A stretch of DNA of 64,000 nt from Leguminivora glycinivorella (GCF_023078275.1 NC_062982.1:2864501-2928500); one strand, 5' to 3'; counted from the stretch's first letter, positions 20,401 to 31,147 are shown. Translations and numbers: made by a program. Notes: generated by a model from the sequence alone, not told the origin.

Positions 20401-23400
20401 TTAAATACCTACAAAATTCTAACAAAGAAACGAACCGCACGTGCGCAGCGTCGGACGATAGGGTTGCCTATGGATTAAAACGAATTAATGCTCATATAAA
20501 ATGTTATACTATTATATTCAAGTCTTAGGTACTTTCTAGGTATGTATACATATATACCTCTATATATCCATACAGTATTTATATATTTTTGTTTAAGTCC
20601 CAACATCACAAGCCTAGTTGAACTTTTCCGTATTAATCAATATTAGATCTGTGTAAGATTGTCCTATTCTATTCATGATTGTTGTTTTTTAATATCCAGC
20701 AGCGCCATCTACAGTGTATGTTTGAATAAGGAATGCAATGTTCTAAATATAATTTTAAATATGACATGATGTTCATGACGTTGTATTCTAGTTTTCACTC
20801 AATAAATCATCTTCGGAGCATTTACACGTATTTGATTAACAATAGGTTATGGGTATATTTTATTGATCAATACGGGGGGTTTAGTCAAGTATTAGATTGC
20901 AGTTTACAGTGTATTGTGTTATTTATTTATATTGTGAAGTGATCTGTGACTAATCTCCGGAGATGTCGTCACCAAACTATGTGGCGAATGTGCCCAAGTT
21001 ACGTGGCCGAGAAAATTATTGTGAGTGGGTTTTCGCAGCAGAGAATTTTCTTATCCTAGAAGGCACGCAGAAGTTTGTTACGCGTAAGCCAGAAGCTACG
21101 GGTACAGAAGTTGCAGATGACGAAAAAGCCCGTGCGAAATTGATTTTGACTATCGACCCTTCCTTGTATGTCCATGTAAAAGGTGTCAAAACTACGTTTG
21201 AATTGTGGACAAAACTCAAAAGCTTATTTGACGACTCTGGTTTCGCCAGAAGAATTACGTTGTTACGAAATTTAATTTCCATAAGGCTCGAAAATTCAAA
21301 TTCGATGACAGAATACGTAACAAAAATGGTAGAAAATGGTCAGAAATTAAGTGGCACAGGTTTTGCCATTAGTGATGAGTGGATCGGCTCGCTATTATTA
21401 GCAGGTTTGCCTGAGAAATATTCCCCGATGATTATGGCAATAGAGCATTCCGGCATTTCCATCACGACAGACGCCATCAAAACAAAGCTTTTAGACATGG
21501 AAGAGAAAAATTCAAATTTGACAGGGAATGGGAACGAGACTGAGAATGCATTCGCGAGTACGTCAAGTTACCAACATAACAAGAAAAACAAAACGAAATT
21601 TGTCTGTGGTAAACAGGATGGCGGCGAAATGACAACAAAAGTCAGAAATGTCAAAGTCAATTGTTTCAGATGCAAAGAATCGGGTCATTATAGAAATCAA
21701 TGCCCGAATTACGAAAAGAATTCAGTTAAAAATAAAACTGGTATACGGAAACAGTCTCATGCATTCAGTGCTGTGTTTTTAAGTGCCGATTTTAAGAAAG
21801 ACGAGTACTATATTGATAGTGGCGCTAGTACCCATTTAACACCAAACGAATGTTGGGTTATGAATGCATCGTACGAGCCGGCAACTAGTGAAATTATAGT
21901 TGCAAATAAGGCATGTTTGCCTGTGTTGTGTACCGGAAACGTACAGATTGCGACTGTGACTCCAGATAGTGAATTCGACATAACAGTTGAAGATGTTCTA
22001 TGTGTACCGAGTTTAACTACAAACCTTTTATCGGTCAGCCAACTGATAAAGAAAGGGAACAGAGTGGACTTCACTAAAAAGGATTGTAAGATTTACAATA
22101 GAAGTGGACAGCATGTTGCTACGGCCGCTCTGACAAATGGCGTTTACAAATTGAATATGCCAGAAGATACGACCAACGTTGCTATGGCAGTGTCTGCCGA
22201 GACTTGGCACCGACGTCTCGCACATGTTAATGGCTCCTACATGGCGAAAATGAAGGATGCAGTGCAAGGCTACAGTATTGGCGGCAAGATAGACATCAGT
22301 AATTGCAAGGTATGTTGTGAAGGCAAACAGTGCAGACTGCCATTTCCTAATAATTGCAACAGAAGTCAGGATTTATTAAATATTATTCACATGGATATAG
22401 CTGGTCCAATGGAAGTAAAATCTCTTGGAGGATCAAGATATTATTTGCTATTTGTGGATGACTATAGTCGTATGGCATTTATTTATTTTTTGAAGGAGAA
22501 AAGTCAAGCTCTTGATTGTTTTAAAGAGTTTAAAGCTAGAGTTGAAAATGAACTTGACAAAAAGATTAAGATTATAAGAAGTGATAATGGTCTTGAATTT
22601 TGCAGTAAGAAGTTCAACGAGTTCCTGAAGCTAAATGGGATACTGCATCAAAGGACAAATCCTTATACACCCGAACAAGATGGATTATGTGAACGGCAGA
22701 ATCGCGTGGTCTGTGAGAAAGCTAGATGCTTATTATTTGATGCTGAGCTACCCACAGAGTTCTGGGCAGAAGCGTGTAATTGTGCAGTTTACTTAAGGAA
22801 CCGGACAATAGCTTCAGGTTTGAACAACAAAACTCCTTTTGAAATGTGGACAGGGACACAGCCAGACCTGAGCCATCTAAGGATTTTCGGCAGTACTGTC
22901 ATGGTCCACATTCCCAAAGAGAAAAGGTTGAAGTGGCAGAAGAAGTCTAAAGAAGCTATCCTAATGGGTTACCCAGAAGGGGTCAAAGGATATAGACTAT
23001 TTGATCCAGAAAAGAGAACCTTTTTTACAGCAAGGGATGTTAAAATTATTGAAAATAAAGTGACGTATTGTCAAATTGAAGTTCAACCACAGATACAGAA
23101 AGCTGAGGTAGGATGTCAAAGTTCAGTGGGGGATGAGAGTCCAGATAATTCCAGAACTTTAACTGATACATCATATGATTCGATCAATCCTAGTGAGTAT
23201 GAGGATCCAGATACCACAGCGGAAAGTGTTTCAGTTCCGGATAATGTTCCTGCTCCTGAGAGAACCGGGCCAGTCCTGAGAACAGCAGAACAAAGAAAAG
23301 CTCCTGAAAGGTATGGAATTTCAAATCTTTGTTCAGATGCTAGCCCGAGGGACGATGCCAGTGGTCTGTCACTATCTGAGGCTTTACGCGGACCAGAGAA

Positions 23401-26400
23401 AGAGCAATGGAGACAAGCTATGGCAGAAGAGTTGAATAGCTTTGAAGAAAACCAGGCCTGGGAGCTTGTCAGTATTCCAAAAGACTCTAGTGTGGTAAAG
23501 TGCAAGTGGGTGCTTAAAAAGAAGTATGATAGTGAGGGCAATGTGCGGTTCAGAGCCAGGTTAGTAGCCAAGGGCTATACTCAGAAGTATGGAGTGGACT
23601 ATGAGGAAACATTCGCGCCAGTGGTAAGGCATACAACTTTAAGACTTTTATTTGCTCTCTCTGTGCAGTTGAACTTAGATATTTGTCATTTAGATGTGAC
23701 CACTGCTTTCCTGAACGGCTACCTTGAGGAGGATATTTATATGGAGAAACCAGAAGGTTTTCCTTCGCCTGTAGGTAAAGGGCAGGTACTTAAGTTGAAG
23801 CGAGCCATATATGGGCTCAAACAATCCTCAAGAGCGTGGTACAGGAGGGTAGATGATTGTTTAACCGAGCATGGTTATACTAGGTCTAAATTAGAACCTT
23901 GTTTATATGTGAAAAACGATAACGGTTTGACTGTAGTAGCTCTATATGTCGATGATTTCTTTGTTTTTTCAAACAACGCTGAAGAAACAAAATGCTTGAA
24001 ACAGGTACTGTCTTCACAATTTAAATTAAAAGATCTTGGTCAAGTGAAACAGTGTTTAGGCATGAATGTTTGTGTTGATAAAGAAAACAATGTTATAACT
24101 TTAGATCAAGAAGATTATGTCGACAAATTGTTGCATAAGTTCAATATGACAGACTGTAAGACTGTTCAGACTCCTATGGAGGAAAGGTTGAACTTAGATA
24201 AGGGTGAGTGCTGTGATACTGAATTACCTTATCAACAACTCATTGGTAGTCTCATGTACTTAGCAGTTTTGACGCGACCCGACATTTCTTTCAGTGTAGG
24301 TTATCTGAGCCAGTTTAATAAATGCCATGGTAAAGAACATTGGGCTCATGCTAAACGTGTTTTGCGTTATCTTAAGAAAACAAAACACTATTGCCTCAGG
24401 TATAGTAGTGATTCTGATTCAAAACTTACCGGGTTTGTTGATGCAGACTGGGGCAGTAATGTTCTTGATAGGAGGTCCTATTCAGGATATTGTTTCACTT
24501 TGTCGGGAAGTGTAATCTCATGGTGTAGTAAGAAACAGACTAGCGTGTCCTTGAGCAGTTGTGAATCGGAATTCATTAGTATTTCTGAATGTATCAAAGA
24601 AGCTATGTACTTACGGTCATTATACCATGAAATTACAAATAAAATTTCATTGATTAGAATATACAATGATAATCAAGGTGCTCTGAAGTTATTGGCCAAC
24701 CCTGTGTTTCACAATAGGTCGAAACACATTGACATTCGTTATCACTTTAGTAGAGATATAGTTGCTAAAGGTTTAGTAGAAACAAAATACTTATCGACAG
24801 CTGAGATGCCAGCCGATTTGCTGACTAAGGGTCTAGGGTTTGTCAAGCACTTTAGATTCCTTGAGAAGTTAGGACTTGTGCCTAAGTAGTAGTAGTAGGT
24901 ATGTTTAGTTGGTTTTAAACCTGTTTCGCTTAATGCTGATGATGCTGATGGCTATGCTTAGATATAGTGGGGGTGTTGTTTTTTAATATCCAGCAGCGCC
25001 ATCTACAGTGTATGTTTGAATAAGGAATGCAATGTTCTAAATATAATTTTAAATATGACATGATGTTCATGACGTTGTATTCTAGTTTTCACTCAATAAA
25101 TCATCTTCGGAGCATTTACACGTATTTGATTAACAATAATGATGTCTATTTAACTAAACATTATTTGCCATTCACACGCGAACAATACAACATGTAGAAA
25201 GTGCGAACGTGCGTTCCGTGAGAACGCGCGCCACCCCTGATTAGGCCGCGAACTCGCGGCCGCCAGCATGTACTTGTAGCGCGGCAATAGAATCGCGGAG
25301 TGAGCCGCCCCTGGGTCTATTCAGAATGACGAGCACTTTCTATTTCAATAGAAAAAAAAGTGTTATGAATCAGATTTTTTTGTTACTGTCCTCTTTTGTT
25401 ACCCTAATATACAAACTACATTTAAAGAAAGTGGTAACACAATAGGAATAAACCATATACCGGGATACTTTTTTTAGGGTTCCGTAGCCAAAATGGCAAA
25501 AACGGAACCCTTATAGTTTCGTCATGTCCGTCTGTCCGTCTGTCCGTCTGTCCGTCTGTCCGTCTGTCACAGCCGATTTACTCGGAAACTATAAGTACTA
25601 CAGTGATGAAATTTGATGGGAATATGTGTTGTATGAACCGCTACAAAATTATTTACCTATTAGATTTGAAAAAGCTAGTCATTCTGAGTAGAAATAACAA
25701 AATTTTTCAAAAGTATCACATTTAAAAAAGTGAACAATAATTTTTCTCCAGTGCAATTATGATACCGATCTGTTAGTGTCAAAAGTGGTTTGCTTGAAAA
25801 TCAAAATTTCATTACTGACAACAAGGTTATTAACGTTTTAATTGGAATTATATTTTATAATAATTATATTTTGTTGTATAGAGAACGTGACCAGCGCCTC
25901 CAAACGGTTACGCTAACTTATTAGAACCAAAAAAATACATTTTCCGTGATGATTTCGCTAATGTACTTTAAAACTTATGCTGTCACACAAGGGTCCTCTG
26001 TCGGGATTATGCGACGTTCTTGCCAATGTCACTTTTTCCTATTCGCAATTCTGGACAATCTGAATTCTACGCAATTAGTATTTCACCTTATTCGCTATTG
26101 TGGACAGTAATTACTTGTGAACAGTAGCGATTCTTCCTGTTCGCAATTCTGCACATTCTGAATTGCACACAATAGGTATTTCGCCTCATTCGCTTCTGTG
26201 CACAACCATTATTTGTGTACAGTAGCGATTCTTCCTGTTCGCAATTCTGCACAATCTAAGTTCTACACAATAGGTATTTCGCCTCATTCGCGTCTGTGCA
26301 CAGCCATTATTTATGTACAGAATAGTTTTTTCCTATTCGCAATTCTACGCAATCCGAATTCGACGTAATAGGTATTTCACCTCATTCGTTATTGTGCACA

Positions 26401-29400
26401 GTCATTATTTGTATACAGTACAGTTTCTTCCTCTTCGCGATTCTACGCAATTCGAATTCCACACAATAGGTATTTCGCCTCATGCGCTATTGTGCACTGT
26501 CATTATTTGTGTACAGTATAGTTTCTTCCTATTGGCAATTCTACGCAATCTGAGCTCGACCCATTAGTATTTTACCTCATTCGATTTAATGCACAGTCAT
26601 TACTTGTGTAAATTAGCGATTCTTCCTGTTCGCAATTCTACACAATCTCAGCATCCTCAATCCCCTCAAACACGCACAAATAGAAACGCAGAAAGTGCTT
26701 TCCACGGCGCCCTAGCATAGGCAAAGCTCCATATAGCATTATTAATATTAACTACCGTCATACGCACTGTATATATCTTGTAAACAAAATGTTAAAATCG
26801 AACGTTTGCTGCCTATAGGCCAATGTTTACTAAATAATTACAGATGTAGTGCGAAAAGCTTTTCCTTCGTATTTTTCGGAAAACGTTCGTATTTTTCATG
26901 GTGTGATAGTTCACATTGTGACATTTGATGAAGTAGAACTGCTGATAATAGATCAGAACGAAACTCCGCTCATGTTAGGAGATTTCTGCGTTTCTATTTG
27001 TGCGTGTTTGTGGGGATTGAGGTAGCTGAGATTGTGTAGAATTGTGAACAGGAAGAATCGCTAATTTACACAAGTAATGACTGTGCATAAAATCGAATGA
27101 GGTGAAATACTAATGGGTCGAATTCAGATTGCGTGGAATTGCGAATAGGAAGAAACTATACTGTACACAAATAATGACAGTGCACAATAGCGCATGAGGA
27201 GAAATACCTATTGTGTGGAATTCTAATTGCGGAGAATCGCGAAGAGGAAGAAACTATACTGTATACAAATAATGACTGTGCACAATAACGAATGAGGTGA
27301 AATACCTATTGCGTCGAATTCGGATTGCGTAGAATGGCGAATAGGAAGAAACTATTCTGTACACAAATAATGGCTGTGCACAGACGCGAATGAGGATAGA
27401 TACCTATTGTGTGGAACTTAGATTGTGCAGAATTGCGAACAGGAAGAATCGCTTCTGTACAGAAATAATGGCTGTGCACAGAAGCGAATGAGGCGAAATA
27501 CCTATTGTGTGCAATTCAGAATGTGCAGAATTGCGAACAGGAAGAATCGCCACTGTTCACAAGTAATTACTGTCCACAATAGCGAATGAGCTGAAATACT
27601 AATTGCGTAGACTTCAGATTGTCCAGAATTGCGAATAGGAAAAAGTGACATTGGCAAGAACGTCGCATAATCCCTCTGTCGCATCTGAATTCTATTTATT
27701 GAGATTCTTCTTGATGAAAAACTATTTTTATTTTATTTGCAGATTATTATCAACTTTAATATTCCTTGCTATTACTGGGCTTCTCATATACTGCACTAAA
27801 GCTCGGCGAGAGAACCCGTACCGATACATCTTCCTGATATTCCACCCGATCAGTTTGGCACTATTTGTCAGTTTTCCGGCGACGATCCTGTACATTTTAT
27901 CTTCGGTAAGTATTATCACTTTCTTTGGCTTAATATCAGTCAAACAATAGTCAATCTCATCATCATTCGCTTGCCCTTATCCCAGTCATTTGGGGTCGGC
28001 GCAACATGTCCTTCTCTTCCATACCTCTCTATCACCCGTCATCTCATTCACTTGTTTTCGTTTCATATCATCGTTCACACAGTCCGTCCACCTTTTCCTC
28101 GGTTTTACTCTCCCATTACTTCCTTCAACATGCATTCGTAATACTTTTCTCGTCACATGACTTTCACCCCTTCGCATCACATGCCCATACCATGCTAGTC
28201 GATTCGCTCTTACTTTTTCTACTATCAGTGCAACTTTTTAGACTTCCTCTTATATAGTATATACTCATTCCTAATCTTATCCATTATTGTGACTCCAAAC
28301 ATCCATCATCAATCAAACAATAGTCAATGTCTGGGTATCTAGTCACTACCACAGTCACTTAAGCTTCGTAAGCATTTCGTAGTTCTCTTCTTCTATCTAT
28401 TTCTTCTATTTTTTATCTAGAAGAACGAATTCCTAGTATGATTCTTCGTTTGGACTTCGGTTAAGCAGGTTGACATCATTATACTTCTTTGTCGGTTAAA
28501 AGTAAAGTCAGCAAACTGAAGATTGCAAGTTGGAAGTACACTGTGCTGCAAAAGTGCATGGCGAATTTATCAATGAATTCATTCATTATTTATCCATGCA
28601 GCAGTGAGCTGCGAAATTGCATATCGTCACTACTTTTAAAAAACTTGTATCTTTGTCTGTCAATGAAAAGAAAATTGTACCTAGTAAGTATGTATGGAAT
28701 GCATATAGACTTACTGCGTTTTAACTTTGAGGAGAAGCATGGATACGAGATTTTTTCAAAGTAGTGACGACATATTATATCACATTACTTCGGACTATGT
28801 GCACGACTATTAGATGCAACTATATCATCCGTTTTTCAAGTATTAAGAGCACTTGTGGTGAAAAAGTACGCATCGATTTTCTTCCCAGGCCTAATTTCCT
28901 TTTTTTTTTCAGATCGCCTTAGCTTTCCTCACCTACGTGTTTGCGCTGTTCTCCGTGCTGCTATACAGCGTTTTTGCGCTGCAGACCAAGCTACCGTTTG
29001 CTGCCAAGCACGCCATGTTCCTTGCGTGTCTAGTGCAGATTTTAATATATGGTTAGTATTATAATAACCAAGCAGGATAAATGATAAAACATCAGGCCGT
29101 CCCTATCGTACTGTTTGTACCTAAGTGTAATACGCCAGGTCAAAAACTTCTGCCGAACAAAAACAGAATTAAGAGTTTTGAATGATTCGTGATTAATTTC
29201 ATTAGACTTATATTGACCGCGATAGGTATATATATACCGTGATTACCTTTTTGATTTTTGTTGAGCTCCCGATATTTCGAAACAGTTACATGCATCATGA
29301 GCATGGAAACATTTATTTTGCGAACCACCAAGGAGTGGAATGCCTGGCCTGAGTCTGTGTTTCCACATGAGTACAATCCAGGTCTCTTCAAAGCAAGAGT

Positions 29401-29900
29401 GAATAGGTATCTCATAGGTAAGCGTGCTCCACCGTAGACTGCATCATCACTTAGCATCAGATGAGATCGTGGTCAGTCTACCTATTTATACTAAAAAAAA
29501 AGCACGGAAAACGACCAGCATTCATCAGGATTACGGTTCTAGCTGCCACTTTTAATTATTTTCTAATTTTTAGTATGATCAAAAATAAACTTAACGTTAT
29601 AAATATCAGTATTAATGATCGATTATATATTTGTATTTTCTTATTTCAGCATTCATCGTCCCTTTCGTGTGGGGAGTCAACGCCTTCGCAATTCTATACA
29701 TCTCTCTCGCTCTCTCTCTAGATTTAATTTACATTCTATGGGACTTAGAAACTATGACTTCCAAAAAGTATTGGCATGATATCACACCTGACAATTTTGT
29801 CGACGGAGCTCTTAACCTGCAGTTAGATTACTACTATATGTTTGTTAATATCATGATGCCACAAATACGTAAAGGTGTAGAAACAAATGAACAGTGTTAA
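17417..29900 (+). CDS. Gene A1: divergent Lifeguard/TMBIM membrane protein
   Basis: Coding exons are 17430-17492, 18602-18700, 19913-20028, 27743-27905, 28913-29051 and 29650-29900. All are GT-AG with matching phases (0, 0, 2, 0, 1), giving 276 aa. The start is the ATG at 17430 (MTSSDLPPAY), behind an acceptor at 17416. The Bax1-I domain starts at TTRIGFLQKVLAIKLLQ. Landmarks are ARRENPYRY, the QT motif VFALQTKLPF, WDLETMTSKKYW in the sixth helix and NLQLDYY in the last. About seven hydrophobic segments are expected. Human LFG2/FAIM2-type proteins have equivalent motifs in the same order. Intron 3 is 7.5 kb and holds a complete copia element and a large foldback element. A second, broken copy of exon 3 lies at 20070-20186. 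Confidence 0.85.
17541..17740 (+). repeat. Interspersed repeat 'CGACGGGGTGTTATAAG', copy 2, diverged
   Basis: It starts CGTGTTATAAGTTTGGTGTG and contains AACCGATTTAGATAG and a GAAACTAGGTCCATTATGTC-type end. It lies in A1 intron 1. Confidence 0.45.
17858..18394 (-). repeat. 'GGGTTCCGTAG' repeat, subfamily A, copy 2
   Basis: It is the reverse complement of the 14994-15596 copy, with TCCGTCCGTCCG at 17907-17928 and the CCCGATACGCTCTTGGCCGG end. It is in A1 intron 1. Confidence 0.7.
18924..19076 (+). mobile_element. ~153-bp MITE (TAGCCGAATGGCA family), copy inside a retroposon
   Basis: It starts GCCCCGTAGCCGAATGGCA and ends TGCCATTCGGCTAGCCACC, giving inverted ends around TAGCCGAATGGCA. CTG flanks both sides. 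The uninterrupted retroposon at 4441 reads CACGCCTGTATCCC, so CTG is a 3-bp target duplication. A CWG site fits PIF/Harbinger-type insertion. Confidence 0.7.
19376..19521. mobile_element. 146-bp MITE with CAGCCGGCG ends, copy 1
   Basis: The ends CAGCCGGCGTATCATGC and GCATGATACGCCGGCTG are inverted arms of about 50 bp, each containing TCCACGTGGATAA. The empty site is seen in the R7 copy near 7230, which reads AACTACTGGAAGC. The insertion is therefore precise at one CTG. A second 146-bp copy is at 46540-46685. Confidence 0.75.
19913..20028 (+). CDS. Gene A1 exon 3a: first transmembrane helix, intact
   Basis: 116 nt from acceptor TTGCAG to donor GTAAGT. It encodes VLAIKLLQTLLMVLIFGIF and on to a charged stretch ending VHF, phase 0 in and 2 out. 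It equals M exon 3 (VLAIKLLQLLG) and A2 exon 3 (VLSIKLLQMLL). It joins in frame to 27743. Confidence 0.85.
20070..20186 (+). pseudogene. Gene A1 exon 3b: frameshifted duplicate of exon 3
   Basis: A second copy of the helix exon, only 41 nt after exon 3a. Its acceptor (TTTTTCAG) and donor (GTAAGT) are good. The frame reads VLSIKLLQTILMAVTFGSF and then hits a TAA at about 20147. The length is 117 nt against 116 for exon 3a, and the downstream part matches the family (...GATVHV) only in the other frame. A single-base frameshift is therefore the likely cause. Inclusion would truncate the protein in the first helix region. Confidence 0.7.
20680..20844 (+). repeat. Copia 5' LTR
   Basis: 165 bp starting TGTTGTTTTTTAATATCC and ending TTAACAATA. 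AATAAA lies in its 3' part (about 20800). The sequence matches the 3' LTR. Confidence 0.9.
20845..20856 (+). promoter_or_regulatory. Copia primer-binding site
   Basis: GGTTATGGGTA directly abuts the LTR. Drosophila copia uses an internally cleaved initiator tRNA-Met whose site begins GGTTATGGG; the match here suggests the same unusual priming. Confidence 0.7.
20963..24889 (+). CDS. Copia gag-pol polyprotein, intact 1308 aa
   Basis: Order is Gag, zinc knuckle, protease, integrase, reverse transcriptase, RNase H, as in Ty1/copia. The zinc knuckle CFRCKESGHYRNQC is at about 234-247. The protease motif IDSGAST has D285. The pre-integrase motif is WHRRLAHVN (415). Integrase DDE residues are D478, D541 and E577, with the usual 35-residue spacing. 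The reverse transcriptase motif YVDD has D997 and D998. RNase H carries D1160, E1201 or E1203, and D1236. No stop or frameshift is present. Gag and Pol are one frame, so the Gag:Pol ratio would need splicing or another mechanism, as in copia. The start is the first ATG, 118 nt after the 5' LTR. Confidence 0.95.
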   Translation: MSSPNYVANVPKLRGRENYCEWVFAAENFLILEGTQKFVTRKPEATGTEVADDEKARAKLILTIDPSLYVHVKGVKTTFELWTKLKSLFDDSGFARRITLLRNLISIRLENSNSMTEYVTKMVENGQKLSGTGFAISDEWIGSLLLAGLPEKYSPMIMAIEHSGISITTDAIKTKLLDMEEKNSNLTGNGNETENAFASTSSYQHNKKNKTKFVCGKQDGGEMTTKVRNVKVNCFRCKESGHYRNQCPNYEKNSVKNKTGIRKQSHAFSAVFLSADFKKDEYYIDSGASTHLTPNECWVMNASYEPATSEIIVANKACLPVLCTGNVQIATVTPDSEFDITVEDVLCVPSLTTNLLSVSQLIKKGNRVDFTKKDCKIYNRSGQHVATAALTNGVYKLNMPEDTTNVAMAVSAETWHRRLAHVNGSYMAKMKDAVQGYSIGGKIDISNCKVCCEGKQCRLPFPNNCNRSQDLLNIIHMDIAGPMEVKSLGGSRYYLLFVDDYSRMAFIYFLKEKSQALDCFKEFKARVENELDKKIKIIRSDNGLEFCSKKFNEFLKLNGILHQRTNPYTPEQDGLCERQNRVVCEKARCLLFDAELPTEFWAEACNCAVYLRNRTIASGLNNKTPFEMWTGTQPDLSHLRIFGSTVMVHIPKEKRLKWQKKSKEAILMGYPEGVKGYRLFDPEKRTFFTARDVKIIENKVTYCQIEVQPQIQKAEVGCQSSVGDESPDNSRTLTDTSYDSINPSEYEDPDTTAESVSVPDNVPAPERTGPVLRTAEQRKAPERYGISNLCSDASPRDDASGLSLSEALRGPEKEQWRQAMAEELNSFEENQAWELVSIPKDSSVVKCKWVLKKKYDSEGNVRFRARLVAKGYTQKYGVDYEETFAPVVRHTTLRLLFALSVQLNLDICHLDVTTAFLNGYLEEDIYMEKPEGFPSPVGKGQVLKLKRAIYGLKQSSRAWYRRVDDCLTEHGYTRSKLEPCLYVKNDNGLTVVALYVDDFFVFSNNAEETKCLKQVLSSQFKLKDLGQVKQCLGMNVCVDKENNVITLDQEDYVDKLLHKFNMTDCKTVQTPMEERLNLDKGECCDTELPYQQLIGSLMYLAVLTRPDISFSVGYLSQFNKCHGKEHWAHAKRVLRYLKKTKHYCLRYSSDSDSKLTGFVDADWGSNVLDRRSYSGYCFTLSGSVISWCSKKQTSVSLSSCESEFISISECIKEAMYLRSLYHEITNKISLIRIYNDNQGALKLLANPVFHNRSKHIDIRYHFSRDIVAKGLVETKYLSTAEMPADLLTKGLGFVKHFRFLEKLGLVPK
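24974..25138 (+). repeat. Copia 3' LTR
   Basis: 165 bp, matching the 5' LTR by eye. It is preceded by a G-rich polypurine tract (24967-24973) and followed by the ATGAT target duplication. Confidence 0.9.
25474..25690 (-). repeat. 'GGGTTCCGTAG' repeat, subfamily B, fragment
   Basis: It starts TTAGGGTTCCGTAGCCAAAA, then has (CCGTCTGT)n and CACAGCCGATTTACTCGG. It matches the inverted end of the copy at 62480-63092. It is in A1 intron 3. Confidence 0.65.
26003..27674. mobile_element. 1.67-kb foldback element with 692-bp arms of ~98-bp repeats
   Basis: The left arm (26003-26694) and right arm (26983-27674) are long inverted repeats around a 288-bp loop. The ends are GGGATTATGCGACGTTCTTG and its complement, followed by about six ~98-bp units per arm, each containing TTCGCAATTCT, AATAGGTATTTC and a CATTATTTGTGTACAGTA-like stretch. 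TCTGTC flanks both sides (6 bp; CCTCTGTC, 8 bp, is also possible). There is no transposase. The layout recalls Drosophila FB foldback elements, but the sequence relation is unknown. It lies in A1 intron 3, about 70 bp before exon 4. Confidence 0.85.
27957..28310 (-). mobile_element. RTE-clade LINE 3' end, antisense in A1 intron 4
   Basis: The minus-strand frame encodes MMRRGESHVTRKVLRM, KPRKRWTDCV and DREVWKRRTCCADPK, like the copy at 5465-5755. It is 5' truncated and noncoding overall. Confidence 0.7.
29068..29135. repeat. Small fragment shared with the MITE at 55525-55615
   Basis: ATAAATGATAAAACATC followed by GGCCGTCCCTATCG also occurs, inverted, inside the insertion at 55525-55615. It is a remnant of the same short element. 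Confidence 0.4.
29305..29505 (+). mobile_element. Jockey-like LINE 3' end (RT C-terminus)
   Basis: It encodes TFILRTTKEWNAWPESVFPH, then GLFKARVNRYLIGKRAPP and a stop, followed by a 3' tail ending CTATTTATACT and poly(A). It is a typical 5'-truncated non-LTR insertion. A paralogue with an extra insertion is at 55440-55750. It lies in A1 intron 5, sense orientation. Confidence 0.65.
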
Positions 29901-31140
29901 TCATTATGACATTATGGCCAAATTTTAAAGTTCCATTAATGATTAAAAATTAAATTATGGCGAGATTTTTTGTATCCGTTTAAATGGAGATGAGAGAAGA
30001 CTTTTGTACCAAACTCTATTTTGCTAATGATGATTTGATTGATTTGATTATGATGATGAAGATGATGCTGATGAGTTTGATGATACAGGTATCCTAGATA
30101 AAGAGGCGGATTTTAATGGTACCCTGATTATATTGTCCACGAGTTTTGAGTAAGGACTGTATCGTTAATTATAGGGACAACACAAACCTCGTCTAAATGG
30201 TGACATGTGCATAATTTTGTATTATTATGGTCCGAGAGTATGATCTGAAGGTATTGGTGAGTACTATTTGATATAAGAAGGTCTGATATTTTTTTTATTT
30301 TAGGGACTTTATGGTACTTTCATTAAGGTCTAGCAAATACATTTCGGACAACCCCTAATCTGGCTTAATTTGAAAATATCTCAAAGACTCTTTGTACGAT
30401 TTCGACAAACAAAGGTTAATATGCTGCCAAAATATATTTTTTAAGAGTCCTCTTGATGGTTGTTCAATTGGGTACTTGCAGAATAAATGCGGTGAATTTA
30501 TATAATTAAAAAAAACGCATTTTTGAGCAACGTTCCGGATTGCCGTAAATTTTTGATACAAGCAGGATGAGAGAAATAGATAAAAAAAATTAGGCATAGG
30601 CCAATGTTTAATAGACATTCATGGTATTTGAACAGTGCCTAAACCAGATCGATATAAACAGTGTATGATAGTTAAATTCGACATCAAAGTCGGAGATAGC
30701 GTAAGCGCCATGCCACATTCTCTAAATGGCCGCCATACACAGATCATGAACTTTATTTTTAAAAAATAACAGTGGCTAGACTATGTCTAGATATTCTGCT
30801 TTGTGGATCACGTGTCGTTGAGGTTCGCACTGTACATTTTTTTTTCGCAATTGTGTCGTCTTGTACGACGCACTTTGTGAATTTTCTAGTAGCATTTGTC
30901 CGAAATCATAATTGGTACTCGGGAGGATTAAGTCAATGCTGCCTAAACCACATGCTTTACGTCGAGTTTCTAGGACAAAATGCGTACCTTATTATGTGCC
31001 TTATTAAGCCCATGTCTTGTTATAAGAAAAAAATATAATAGCAAATAAATACGGCTACTCAAAGTTGTCTCCATATTTAACGATACAGTCTTTACCTACA
31101 TTGCATTTATTGTAGGCAATTTTAATAATAATATCGAACA
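29901..31140. other. 3' flank of A1 and intergenic, no gene seen
   Basis: A variant polyadenylation signal ATTAAA occurs about 50 nt after the A1 stop. The remainder is AT-rich with no recognisable coding sequence. Confidence 0.45.
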
Positions 31141-31147
31141 TGTAAAA

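Larger units (their letters stand above)
20675..25143 (+). mobile_element. Complete Ty1/copia LTR retrotransposon, young insertion
   Basis: The LTRs at 20680-20844 and 24974-25138 are both 165 bp and read identical by eye. ATGAT flanks the element on each side (20675-20679 and 25139-25143). The 5' LTR is followed at once by GGTTATGGGTA, resembling the copia primer site that pairs with the anticodon region of a half initiator tRNA-Met. A purine tract ending GTGGGGG precedes the 3' LTR. One uninterrupted gag-pol frame lies between. Matching LTRs and an open frame point to a recent, perhaps active, copy. It is in A1 intron 3, sense orientation. Confidence 0.92.

Noticed and set aside
26003..27674. 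CRISPR-like regularly spaced repeats
   Set aside because: Units are contiguous ~98-bp tandem repeats in two inverted arms without distinct spacers; this is a eukaryotic foldback element.
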